NCBI RefSeq assembly: GCF_963665245.1
Contig: NZ_OY762269.1
Coordinates: 2,114,501-2,178,500, forward strand
DNA: 64,000 nucleotides
Reading direction: 5' to 3'
From: an uncultured Paludibaculum sp.
Lineage (GTDB): Bacteria > Acidobacteriota > Terriglobia > Bryobacterales > Bryobacteraceae
How positions within the stretch are numbered: the stretch's first letter is position 1; each line of letters begins with the position of its first letter. Shown here in pieces: positions 36,340 to 44,907 of this stretch. The translations under genes were made by a program, and so were the position numbers. The notes under the pieces were generated by a model. The model searched no databases and was not told the DNA's origin. It worked only from the letters and a program-made list of their open reading frames with translations.

Positions 36340-37503
36340 TCAGCTGTTCTCCAGGAACCCGAACTTCGCCAGAAGGTGTTGCAGACGGACGGGATCAGAC
36401 TCACTTGATGTGTGGCCGCTCTGGTTGAGCAGTGCTGCTGCATCAAGCGCAATCTGCAGTCGGAGGGATCGCTCATCAAGGTGCCTATCGAGCGGATCCA
36501 TGCCGTTAGCCTCCTCGAAACGATCGGTCAGCGCCTCCGTTACGTGCCGAACTAGATGACCGTTTCGGACCGCGGTGTAGTGGAGGATTCCGTTGCAGGA
36601 GCTAAAGCTAAGAGTGAGATTGCAAATAGCTTGTTCAATCTGCCAGCGATGGATGCCGGCCGTTTCTATGGTGGTGATGACGTCACTATGATCACCAAAG
36701 TGCCGCAAGCGTTCCAGTGTCACCGGAAAATTCATTTCTAAGACATCCGACCGCCTTCGGCGAAAGTCCTCGGGGGACAGTTTCTGTTGCGGCATTTTAG
36801 GGCGCTCTCGGCTGCCTGAGTTCTGGTTTTGTGACGCTCCATGAACCGCGAGAATTACCGCAGCTGGGCTTCCATCGTCGCGCTTAACCCTCTCCTCATC
36901 AGCGAACGTTGCACGAAAGATGAGTTGCGGCCTCGGGCCAATCGGTCGGAGAGAATCAGGAGTTGACCTGACGATATCCTGCGACGATGGCAGAACACAT
37001 CCGTGGAACAGGAACGGTGCGACGAGGTTCCGCTCACAATAGGAACGGAGGTCCTCCACCGGAGGTTGTCTTGTTTCGAACGACTTGATCCAACTGGGAG
37101 ACATGACGATTGGAGAGAGCGGTGAGGCAGCGGCGTTGAAACGTCTTGTGAGTGCCTCCACTCGTGGGCCAATCCCGACTAGATAGCCTCCCTTCGTCAA
37201 AAAGATGAATGTCAGATCCACAGCCTGCGTACCGGATCCAGTGGACCAATCTTCAAATTCCTTGAAGGCATCGGATAGCGCCCTCTCGTTTTTGCCAACG
37301 AGGCTTACGGCTGCAACTTCACCCCGCAAGTCGTCGGAGTATGCGATTCCATATGCGCAACCCACAACATCGGCAGCCTTCAGCGATTCGATGAAGCTCA
37401 AACTTCCCACGTAGACGGCGAAGTGCTCGCCGCCAAAATCGTAACCCTTCGGCTGGTTGTCAGCTGTCTTCGTCTTCGACTTTGATTTTGTGCGCCTGCT
37501 CAT
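36340..37503 (-). CDS. Unrecognised partner of the DUF4062-STAND protein
   Basis: A 387-residue soluble protein that I cannot place in a family. A basic Ser/Thr/Lys-rich start (SRRTKSKSKTKTADN) is followed by an alpha/beta region (AVYVGSLSFIESLKAADVVGCAYG, LTFIFLTKGGYLVGIGPRVEAL). A Cys/His-containing middle (RSYCERNLVAPFLFHGCVLP) and a helical C-terminus end the protein. It has no signal peptide or membrane helix. It ends one base before the GTG of the STAND gene and shares its lower GC, so the pair looks like a transferred two-gene unit. The function is unknown; a role with the STAND protein is inferred from coupling. Confidence 0.7.
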   Translation of the reverse strand: MSRRTKSKSKTKTADNQPKGYDFGGEHFAVYVGSLSFIESLKAADVVGCAYGIAYSDDLRGEVAAVSLVGKNERALSDAFKEFEDWSTGSGTQAVDLTFIFLTKGGYLVGIGPRVEALTRRFNAAASPLSPIVMSPSWIKSFETRQPPVEDLRSYCERNLVAPFLFHGCVLPSSQDIVRSTPDSLRPIGPRPQLIFRATFADEERVKRDDGSPAAVILAVHGASQNQNSGSRERPKMPQQKLSPEDFRRRRSDVLEMNFPVTLERLRHFGDHSDVITTIETAGIHRWQIEQAICNLTLSFSSCNGILHYTAVRNGHLVRHVTEALTDRFEEANGMDPLDRHLDERSLRLQIALDAAALLNQSGHTSSESDPVRLQHLLAKFGFLENS

Positions 37504-37518
37504 CCGTAGCGTTCAGCT

Positions 37519-37547
37519 CTTGTAAGCATCGCATGACTCGTCATCAA
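37519..37547 (-). promoter_or_regulatory. Possible promoter for the STAND operon
   Basis: On the minus strand TTGATG (37547-37542), a 17-base spacer and TACAAG (37524-37519) match consensus at 4 of 6 positions each. The start site would fall within about 10 bases of the ATG, giving an almost leaderless mRNA. Low confidence. Confidence 0.3.
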
Positions 37548-38039
37548 CTGTTGCATTGCGCGGATGCCGACTTCAATCGGTCCTACCCGAATAGCGGTTC
37601 GGTCCAGGAGGCCGACCGGGATCGGCCAGGTGTCGACGGGGCATATTCGTCTATTCCTCTACGCTCGAGGTGAGATGGAACTCGGGCGATTCGGTGTCGG
37701 TTGGACGGGAGCCGCGTAGACCGCATAGTCGAGGAGGGGAGACCCCTGGTTTTCGGGATTGGGAATGAGAAACGCCGTTGCGTCCACCAACGGCTGCTCT
37801 GAGAAGATCGTTGGCTACTCGGAAGCAATCCACCCAGCCGTGTAGTCGACGGTGAGAACTGTCGCCCGGATAGAGAACGCCTGGTCGCCAGCGCAGCCCG
37901 ATAAGGGGACATCTCCGACGCCACCGAGATGACTGCAACCGAACAGGGGTCGAGGGGTCGGTTTCGACGTGGCGCGAGATCCAGATGGAATCTCCAGACT
38001 CATAGCAGAACCCACCGCTGCGGAGTATTATGACGAACG
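37548..38039. other. Intergenic region, perhaps a gene remnant
   Basis: No intact gene is seen. One minus-strand frame (about 37.67-37.95 kb) reads protein-like text broken by a single stop, for example FLIPNPENQGSPLLDYAVYA. Evidence is weak. Confidence 0.3.
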
Positions 38040-38747
38040 ATGCGTGGTCTTCTTTCTGTTACGGTCGCGGCCGGATTGAGCGCTGCGTTGCTGATGCCCT
38101 TCGACGCGACGGCCGGGCAATCCTTCGCACTGGATTCCGTCCAGGGACTGCAGCCGCACGATGTCACGGTGGCGGCGGTCACTTACCAGGGCCGCAAAGC
38201 TGTCCGCGTGATGCCGGCGGTGGCCGCGACTGCGGAACTGTCGGCCCCGAAGAACGGCGAGGGCGGCGGCATTGTTGTACTGCCAGCCACCGAGTTCCAG
38301 GACGGCGCGATCGAGGTGGAAGTGGCGGGCAAACCTCGGGCCGGCGCGGTAGCCGATGCCCGCGGGTTCGTCGGGGTCGCGTTCCGAGTCGCGGCGGACC
38401 CGGCGAAATACGAGTGCTTCTACATCCGTCCCACCAACGGTCGCGCCGACGACCAACTGCGGCGCAATCACTCGGCGCAGTATATCTCCATGCCGGAGTA
38501 CGAGTGGTCCAGACTGCGTAAGGAGTCCCCCGGGCTGTACGAGTCGTATGTAGACCTGGTGCCGGGCGAGTGGACCAAGATGAAGGTCGAAGTAAGGGGC
38601 ACCAAAGCGCGGCTGTACGTGAACGACGCACCACAGCCTGTGCTGGTGGTGAACGACCTCAAGCACGGAAACGGCAAGGGCGCCGTGGCGCTGTGGATCG
38701 GGCTGGGCACTGAAGCGTATTTCGCCAACCTGCGCCTGTCAAATTGA
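38040..38747 (+). CDS. Exported LamG/DUF1080-like domain protein
   Basis: A 235-residue exported protein with a signal peptide (about residues 1-25, LLSVTVAAGLSAALLMPFDATA). The body is one concanavalin/LamG-like sandwich with the DUF1080-type features QDGAIEVEVAG, GVAFRVAADPAKYECFYIRPT, WTKMKVEVRGTKARLYVNDAPQPVL and AYFANLRLSN. The fold matches the first half of the 28621-29769 protein. It may bind or cleave glycans; no catalytic residues can be assigned. Start ATG 38040 lacks a clear ribosome-binding site. Confidence 0.7.
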   Translation: MRGLLSVTVAAGLSAALLMPFDATAGQSFALDSVQGLQPHDVTVAAVTYQGRKAVRVMPAVAATAELSAPKNGEGGGIVVLPATEFQDGAIEVEVAGKPRAGAVADARGFVGVAFRVAADPAKYECFYIRPTNGRADDQLRRNHSAQYISMPEYEWSRLRKESPGLYESYVDLVPGEWTKMKVEVRGTKARLYVNDAPQPVLVVNDLKHGNGKGAVALWIGLGTEAYFANLRLSN

Positions 38748-38889
38748 TGTTCAGGAACCCCACGAAGTTCGCGAAGGACCTGCGGACCTTCCTGGAGAAA
38801 TAGTGATTGGGTGCCGGATTTCGGATCGGAAGAGATCTCTTGTCATTGGGCCCGGAGAGCGGCGCTACCGGAACTTGAGTGGCGGGTAG

Positions 38890-39330
38890 AAAAACCTGAG
38901 AAGAAACCACTCCGTAAAGCCCGATTGCCGCAAGGACCAGTCCCACGATGCCGAACGCTGTGGACAGGCGCACCAGCAGCCGGTCCTGTACCATTTGCTC
39001 GTCGACGAGTTCCGTCGGCGTACTGGCGGCCGCAATGGGAAGGTTCCGATCCTTCGCCAGAATCGCCTGCCGTACAGCCGCGATCGTGCTGGAAGGCTCG
39101 GCGACGGTCCGGACCACGAACCCGATGAAGCGCGGGACGTCCCTCCGCTGTGCTGCGGATATGCGGAACCGGGCCCCGACGTCGTCGCGCCGACTCCGTC
39201 TATGCGAGTCGCGCGCCACACCCACAATCTCGTACCTGTCGAAAAATGGTCTGGCCGCAAATATGCTGACCCACGCAGGAACCGGGCCGACGGCTCCGGC
39301 CAGATAATCGAGTTCGAAGGACTTGCCCGC
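38890..39330 (-). pseudogene. Remnant of an acidobacterial orphan permease (FtsX/MacB-like)
   Basis: The minus strand reads fragments of the C-terminal half of a MacB-like permease (ADOP type): YEIVGVARDS, then FIGFVVRTVAEPSSTIAAVRQ, ILAKDRNLPI and LSTAFGIVGLVLAAIGLYGVV. The text breaks off where the next membrane segment should begin, and the N-terminal part and frame are lost. The 38659-39555 open frame contains it but does not form a sensible full protein. This is called a decayed, truncated copy, and its exact limits are uncertain. Confidence 0.5.
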
Positions 39331-39804
39331 CGTTGCTTCAGGTGCTTCTCCACGATCTGCTTGTGCGACGGCAGATGATCGAGCGCACGTTGACCTTGTC
39401 GGAGGCCACCTCGACCCAATCCAGCTCGGCATCATCAGGTAGGCGGCCTTGCCGCGTTCTGCCTGCGCTCTCGGCTCGCTGCCGGGCACCCAGGCCTCCG
39501 GCTTCATCCATTTCGCCCAGGTGCGCCACCAGTCGCCGCGGGCCGCGTGCGGCACGGTGGGACTCTACCAGCACCGCATCGCTTGCTCGAGAGTTGGTCT
39601 TCAGTACACACGCTCTCGTGCGGCACTCCCGCCGCCAAATCTGATGCGATTGCTTCCGAAATAGGCCAATGACGTTTTGGATTGGCAGAAATCGCCGCCT
39701 CCGCCAGGCCCATGGAGGTCAGCGGTGGACGAAAGATGCGGAGATCGGTCAATATGGAAGCCAGACACATAAAGGATGATAGGTTAAACAGAGGCGAATA
39801 TCAT

Positions 39805-42246
39805 ATGCTGTCTCGGTCCACGCTCAAGTTCCTGCCCCATGCAGTTCTGCTTCTGGTTTCAGTTGCGTCTACGGCTGGTGCCCAGACGCCCTGGCTCGGC
39901 GGAATCTATCCCAATCCGGTCGACGCGGGGGGGCCGACTTTCACGACGCCGGTTCTCGGGGGAGGCTTTGTCAGCGGCGCCGTGGTCTATTGGGACGGGA
40001 AGCCCCTGCCTACAACATTTACAGATTCCGGACATTTGCAGGTTACGATTGCCAGCAACCTCATCGCTCTGTGTGGGAAGTTCACAATGGTTGTGAAGAA
40101 TCCGAACGGAGTGGCCACGAATTCGACGGGGATCGGCGTGCGGCCCATCCTCCTGACGGTCGGCCCCCCAGTTCCAAGTCGTCTGGCACCGGCAACAGTG
40201 ACCGTCACTGGGAGAGGCTTCGTACCGTCCAATGTCCTGATGCTCTCGGCCGGCCTGGCGGCGACACTACAAACCTCATACATAAACTCGACCACACTCA
40301 CGGCAGTCGTGCCGGAGTACATCGCTGCGACCCCCGCCAGGGCAATGGTGCAGGTCTACGATCCCCCGACCCAGACTTTTTCGAGCGAAGAGCTGCTAGT
40401 CATTGGCAATCCGCCAACCTTCGACTCCATGACCCCGACCGGAGCTGCGGTCGACGGGCCGGGCCTTACCTTGACTGTTGCGGGGGCGGGATTCGTGCCA
40501 GGTGCGGCTGTACGATGGGGGTCGACCCGCGTGCCGACGGTGTTCGTGAACTCGACCCAACTGCTTGCGACCATCGATGCCTCGCTACTCAGGCGTTCCG
40601 TCGTCCAATACAGCCCGAGCAGTCCGATTTCAGGTATTTCGCTCTTCGTTGTCAACCCCGATGGCGGATTGTCCGAACGTCGGGTGTTCTACCCGCGGGA
40701 GGCGACCCCGCAGATCTCGAGGTTCGATCCTACGTCTGCCTTTGCGGGAGGGCCATCACTCACGCTGAACGTCAGCGGAGCAAACTACTACAGCGGGTCG
40801 TTAGTGAAGTTCAATGGCGTGAAGTTGGCCACGCAGTTCGTCAATTCGACCCAGCTGAGTGCAGCCGTGCCGGCATCGCTTCTAGGCAAGGCGATGCTAG
40901 CCTCCGTTGAGGTCGTGAACGGGGAGTGGTTCATGAGCTCTGGTGTGTCCTCAGGCAGTTTTGGATTCCTGATCAACGCGCCCACTCTCGAAAGCGTAAG
41001 CCCTGCGAGTGTTACGGCTGGAGTGACAAGCTTCACGCTTACAGCGAATGGAACGGGCTTCTTCTCGGGCCATTCCATCCTATGGAACGGCTCGAAGCTG
41101 ACCACACAGTACATTAACCCGAATTGCCTAAGCGCTGTGGTCGACGCAGGCTTGGTGACGGCGCCGGGCTCGGTTGACATAGTTGTCGCGGGCCCAAGCG
41201 GGGCCACTTCTTACACGGCCGGGTTCCGGATCGACCCATTGCCGCCGGCTATCGGGTCGCTAAACCCCACATCGATCGCCCCAGGCAGCCCGGTGTTCAC
41301 CCTGACCGTTCGCGGCTCCAACTTCATCGCCAGTGCCGTTGTTCAGTGGAACGGCGTCGCGCTGCCGACGTCATTTGTCGGACCGGAAGAACTGACGGCC
41401 ACCGTGGCGTCGGACCTTGTAGCCCGCTCCGTTGCCGCCACGATCACCGTCGGGACGTCCGCCGGAGTTTCGAACCCGCTCCCCTTCGCGGTAACCACAG
41501 GGCAGCCCGTCGTGAAGTCCGGGGGCGTGGGCAATTCCTTCAGTCGAGAGCCCGCACTGGCGCCCGGCGGCCTGATGACAATCTACGGAGAGAACCTGGC
41601 CGCTCAGTCTGCTTCGGCGGAAGGCTACCCGCTCCCGATGACGCTGGGCGGAACATCGGTAACGATTAACGGGCAAGCCGTTCCGCTGCTGGAAGCCAGT
41701 CCGGCTCAACTGAAGGTCCAGGTGCCTTTCGAGATCTCACCCGGTACCGGAAACCTCCTGATCGCGGTTAATGGTCTTCAGTCCGACGTGACCCGCATCA
41801 CCATCCAGGAAATAGCGCCCGGTACTCTGGCGATGCAGGACTCCAACCACGCACTGGCGGTAAATCACCCCACCGGCACGCAGAATTCGGCCCAAACTCC
41901 CGCCCATCCCGGAGAGTATGTCATCGCGTATATGACCGGACAAGGGCGCGTCGATAGTTCAATCACCACAGGAGAGGCCGCTCCCGATGAGCCATTGCTT
42001 GTCCCTGTGGCTCAACTTGAGGCGAAAGTTGGCGGGCAACCTGCCGAGATCGCCTCTGCGGGCCTCGTGCCCGGTAAGGCCGGGTTACTGCAGGTCAATC
42101 TGAAGATTCCTCAAATTGACCCCGGAGAACGAATCCTTGAAGTCTCCATCGGCGGAGTTCGCTCCAACTCGACGGTCCTGTCGGTTGGCGAATCGCAGTC
42201 GAGCGTCAGTCAGTCCGACGCGATTCGTTCCGGCTCGCGCCGTTGA
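39805..42246 (+). CDS. Exported IPT/TIG-repeat protein with TIGR03437 C-terminal domain
   Basis: An 813-residue protein. A signal peptide (LKFLPHAVLLLVSVASTAGA) is followed by six or so IPT/TIG Ig-like repeats, residues 27-570, each with the core motif GxxFVxGAVVxWxGxxLPTxFVxxxQL. The C-terminal domain is of the Solibacter TIGR03437 type from about 570 (EPALAPGGLMTIYGENLAAQ, TSVTINGQAVPLLEASPAQLKVQVP). It is a cell-surface or secreted protein of unknown binding partner; the domain is a strong marker of Bryobacterales. ATG 39805 is chosen because it begins the signal peptide and AGAGG lies upstream; the frame is open back to 39682. Confidence 0.85.
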   Translation: MLSRSTLKFLPHAVLLLVSVASTAGAQTPWLGGIYPNPVDAGGPTFTTPVLGGGFVSGAVVYWDGKPLPTTFTDSGHLQVTIASNLIALCGKFTMVVKNPNGVATNSTGIGVRPILLTVGPPVPSRLAPATVTVTGRGFVPSNVLMLSAGLAATLQTSYINSTTLTAVVPEYIAATPARAMVQVYDPPTQTFSSEELLVIGNPPTFDSMTPTGAAVDGPGLTLTVAGAGFVPGAAVRWGSTRVPTVFVNSTQLLATIDASLLRRSVVQYSPSSPISGISLFVVNPDGGLSERRVFYPREATPQISRFDPTSAFAGGPSLTLNVSGANYYSGSLVKFNGVKLATQFVNSTQLSAAVPASLLGKAMLASVEVVNGEWFMSSGVSSGSFGFLINAPTLESVSPASVTAGVTSFTLTANGTGFFSGHSILWNGSKLTTQYINPNCLSAVVDAGLVTAPGSVDIVVAGPSGATSYTAGFRIDPLPPAIGSLNPTSIAPGSPVFTLTVRGSNFIASAVVQWNGVALPTSFVGPEELTATVASDLVARSVAATITVGTSAGVSNPLPFAVTTGQPVVKSGGVGNSFSREPALAPGGLMTIYGENLAAQSASAEGYPLPMTLGGTSVTINGQAVPLLEASPAQLKVQVPFEISPGTGNLLIAVNGLQSDVTRITIQEIAPGTLAMQDSNHALAVNHPTGTQNSAQTPAHPGEYVIAYMTGQGRVDSSITTGEAAPDEPLLVPVAQLEAKVGGQPAEIASAGLVPGKAGLLQVNLKIPQIDPGERILEVSIGGVRSNSTVLSVGESQSSVSQSDAIRSGSRR

Positions 42247-42525
42247 GGTTGGCCGCAAAGCTCGGGAGTCAACGAAAGCGCAAAGTACACAAGCTCGGAG
42301 GGCTGAGGTGTCCCCGTCGCTTTGGCCTTTCGGCCAGCGCAAGTGCGTTCGGCTGTCAGTTGGACGCCCTGCTATCCGCCAGTCAACCGGGATGATCCGC
42401 CCAAAAAACCAGGGGCGAACAGACGGCGGTCACAGGCGTAATCAGATCTTTATCTCTTTTATTTTCAATATATAGATAAGAACAAAAGGCGAAAGAGGCT
42501 TGACTCTCCAAGCTATCGTGAAGAT

Positions 42526-42552
42526 AGGCCGGTTGCTATCCCGGCCTTTTTG
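42526..42552 (+). terminator. Leader hairpin with T run upstream of the 42574 gene
   Basis: A perfect 7-bp stem (42526-42532 with 42541-42547), 8-base loop and TTTTT lie about 25 bases before the ATG of the next gene. A small upstream hairpin (42513-42517 with 42523-42527) overlaps its first arm. It could be a terminator for a short transcript or an attenuator. A TATAGA box is at 42471-42476. Confidence 0.55.
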
Positions 42553-42573
42553 CATTTCTAAGGAGACTTTACT

Positions 42574-43275
42574 ATGGCTACCGCCGCTCAGATCACCGCC
42601 AACCAGGCCAACGCCCGGCGTTCCACCGGGCCCACCTCCGTCGAGGGCAAAGCGAAATCGGCCCAGAACGCCCGCAATCATGGCTTCACCGCCAAGACCC
42701 TCAACATCTCCGACGCCGAACGCGCGGACTTCGAAACCCTGCAGTCCGAACTCCTCACCCAGACCTGCCCCAGCGGCCGCCTCGAAGTCGAGATCTTCCA
42801 ACGCATCCTGACCCACTCCTGGAACCTGATGCGCATCGAAACCTTCGAGTCGGAGATCCTCGCCAAAACGGACCCAATGGCCACCCCCGGCCCCGAAACA
42901 GACAAGCTCGAACGCTACGCCCGCTACCGCCGCGACCTGGAGCGGTCCCTCTATCGCGCCATCAACGAACTCCGCAAGCTCCAAACCGAGCGAGCCGCCC
43001 TCATGCAGCAGCACACGGTGGCCATCGAAGCCATCTCGAAAACCACGCCGTTGGCCGAGATCACGCGGTTGACGAAACAAACCGGAATCCTCTTCGAAAC
43101 CACTCGGCCCTGGGAGGCCACTGAGGCGGAAGAGCGCTTCATCGGCGGCGTACCCCACGCGGCAGCAGTGAATCAGAACATCCGGAGCGAGATGGAACGG
43201 CGCGCGGCGGCCCCTGACAGGGAGCCCCGTCCCTCGACCCACGGCCTCGTGACCTTCCACGCCAGCGGCTTCTAG
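42574..43275 (+). CDS. Multi-copy acidobacterial family, N-terminal STGP motif
   Basis: A 233-residue cytoplasmic protein. The N-terminus AAQITANQANARRSTGPTS, then EGKAKSAQNARNHGF, is a motif I recognise from a large, repeatedly duplicated family of short proteins in soil Acidobacteria and relatives, with no known function. The rest is helical and charged (LEVEIFQRILTHSWNLMRIE, RYRRDLERSLYRAINELRKL). AAGGAG lies 8 bases before the ATG. The gene sits behind a leader hairpin and directly before a repeat array, both of which suggest mobility or duplication, although no transposase motif is visible. Confidence 0.7.
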   Translation: MATAAQITANQANARRSTGPTSVEGKAKSAQNARNHGFTAKTLNISDAERADFETLQSELLTQTCPSGRLEVEIFQRILTHSWNLMRIETFESEILAKTDPMATPGPETDKLERYARYRRDLERSLYRAINELRKLQTERAALMQQHTVAIEAISKTTPLAEITRLTKQTGILFETTRPWEATEAEERFIGGVPHAAAVNQNIRSEMERRAAAPDREPRPSTHGLVTFHASGF

Positions 43276-43401
43276 TCCGCCCGCACCCCTGGTTGTGAGG
43301 CACGCCAATCGGGCCAGATCCTTGCCTCGAAAATAGCCCCGGAATACGGCCTAAACGTGGCCGGGCCAGCTCTTTGAAAATCGAAACTTCACCGTCAGGG
43401 C

Positions 43402-44540
43402 GGCAGGCGAAGTGTCTCCATTCGTCGGATGCCAAGCCGGTAGGGCGGACTCTCAGTCCGCGGCTGCGCCCCTGCTCAGCCTTCTTCTCCCCAGACTCCG
43501 CCCAAACCCAAACCGCCCGTCAGCCCGTCCCGAATCAAACCCGATGCGGACTCAAAGCACTGCGCCGGTCCTCCGGCAGCATGTGTGCCTTCCGAGTCCG
43601 CGTCGACATGCACACCACGGCCCGGTACTCTTCACAGACCGGACGGCAAGCGAAGTGTCTCCATTCGTCGGATACCAAGCCGGTAGGGCGGACTCTCAGT
43701 CCGCGGCTGAGCCCCCGCTCAGCCTTCTTCTCCCCAGACTCCGCCCAAACCCAAACCCGTCCGCCGGCCCGCACCGAATCAAACCCGATGCGGACCCAAC
43801 GGGTCAACCATGGCCCTGCGGGCCGCCAAGGCGGAGGAAGCCGTCTTACCTGGCCCAGTCCCGGAACGTAAGTGACGGGCTCCCAGCACGTCTTCAACGG
43901 AGCTCACGTCATCCGGCAGCATGTGTGCCTTCTGAGTCCGTGTCGACATGTAGCCCACAGTCCGGTACTCTGCACAGATCGGACGGCAAGCGAAGTGTCT
44001 CCATTCGTCTGATACCAAGCCGGTAAGGCGGACTCCCAGTCCGCGGCTGAGCCCCTGCTCAGCCTTCTTCTCCCCAGACTCCGCCCAAACCCAAACCGCC
44101 CGCCAGCCCGTTCCGAACCAAACCCGATGCGGACCCAACGGGTCAACCATGGCCCTGCGGGCGGCCAAAGCGGAGGAAGCCGTCCTACCTGGCCCAGTCC
44201 CGGAACGTAAGTGACGGGCTCCCAGCACGTCTTCAACGGAGCTCACGTCATCCGGCAGCGTGTGTGCCTTCCGAGTCCGTGTCGACATGTAGCCCACAGC
44301 CCGGTACTCTTCACAGACCGGACGGCAAGCGAAGTGTCTCCATTCGTCTGATGCCAAGCCGGTAAGGCGGACTCCCAGTCCGCGGCTGAGCCCCTGCTCA
44401 GCCTTCTTCTCCCCAGACTCCGCCCAAACCCGAGCCCGTCCGCCCGCCCGTCCCGAATCAAACCCGATGCGGACTCAAAGCATCGCGTAGGTCATCCGGC
44501 AAGGGGTGCGCCTTCTGGGTCCGCGTCGACATGCACACCA
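43402..44540. repeat. Direct-repeat array with a removable inner cassette
   Basis: Four units begin at 43402, 43645, 43985 and 44324, each with GGCA[A/G]GCGAAGTGTCTCC. Units 2 and 3 are 340 and 339 bases; unit 1 is 243 bases because it lacks a stretch of about 97 bases that starts GGTCAACCATGGCCCTGCGGG and ends CTTCAACGGAG. The final unit also lacks that stretch and runs into the end of the thioesterase gene. Each unit contains a GCGGAC..GTCCGC hairpin. The extra stretch is the same module as in the 26.8-kb repeats. Confidence 0.8.
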
Positions 44541-44877
44541 CGGTAACGATGCCGCTGGCCGCCACTTCCGACGTCTCCTCCAGATACACGTTGAACTCCA
44601 GCGTGTACGAACTGGCGCCCAGCTTCGACACGGCAACCGTGATGTAGATGGGATCGTCGTAGGTCAACGCGGCCAGGTAGTTGGCTTCTACATGGACGCG
44701 CGGGTAGGAGAGCGTCGCCGGTTCGCGTTCCGAATACGGGAATTCGAGCGAACGCATGAACTCATCCTCGGCGGCTTCCAGGTGACGAAACAAAGCCGTG
44801 TAGTGGATGCGTCCGCTGGCATCGGTATCGACAAAGCGGATGCGGCTGCGCCAGGCAAAAGGAGCGCGGGTCGACAT
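44458..44877 (-). CDS. Acyl-CoA thioesterase, YbgC/4HBT hotdog family
   Basis: A 139-residue hotdog-fold protein. The N-terminal active-site signature is intact: SRIRFVDTDASGRIHYTAL with the catalytic-type Asp, then FRHLEAAEDEFM. Members hydrolyse acyl-CoA thioesters. The C-terminal end (VVCMSTRTQKAHPLPDDLRDAL) fits the family end. The last 70 or so bases of the gene are repeated in each neighbouring repeat unit. ATG 44877 is used; an in-frame GTG at 44895 is possible and neither has a good ribosome-binding site. It lies 30 bases downstream of the lipid-kinase-like gene. Confidence 0.78.
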   Translation of the reverse strand: MSTRAPFAWRSRIRFVDTDASGRIHYTALFRHLEAAEDEFMRSLEFPYSEREPATLSYPRVHVEANYLAALTYDDPIYITVAVSKLGASSYTLEFNVYLEETSEVAASGIVTVVCMSTRTQKAHPLPDDLRDALSPHRV

Positions 44878-44907
44878 CCCCCTATTGTGTGGCACAACCG
44901 CGTCCGG

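Noticed and set aside
37560..37575. 12-base match to the small-RNA stem (ATGCCGACTTCA)
   Set aside because: Too short to be meaningful in DNA of this composition; no hairpin around it.
43402..44540. CRISPR array
   Set aside because: Units are 240-340 bases and nearly identical throughout, with no short repeat-spacer pattern and no cas genes.
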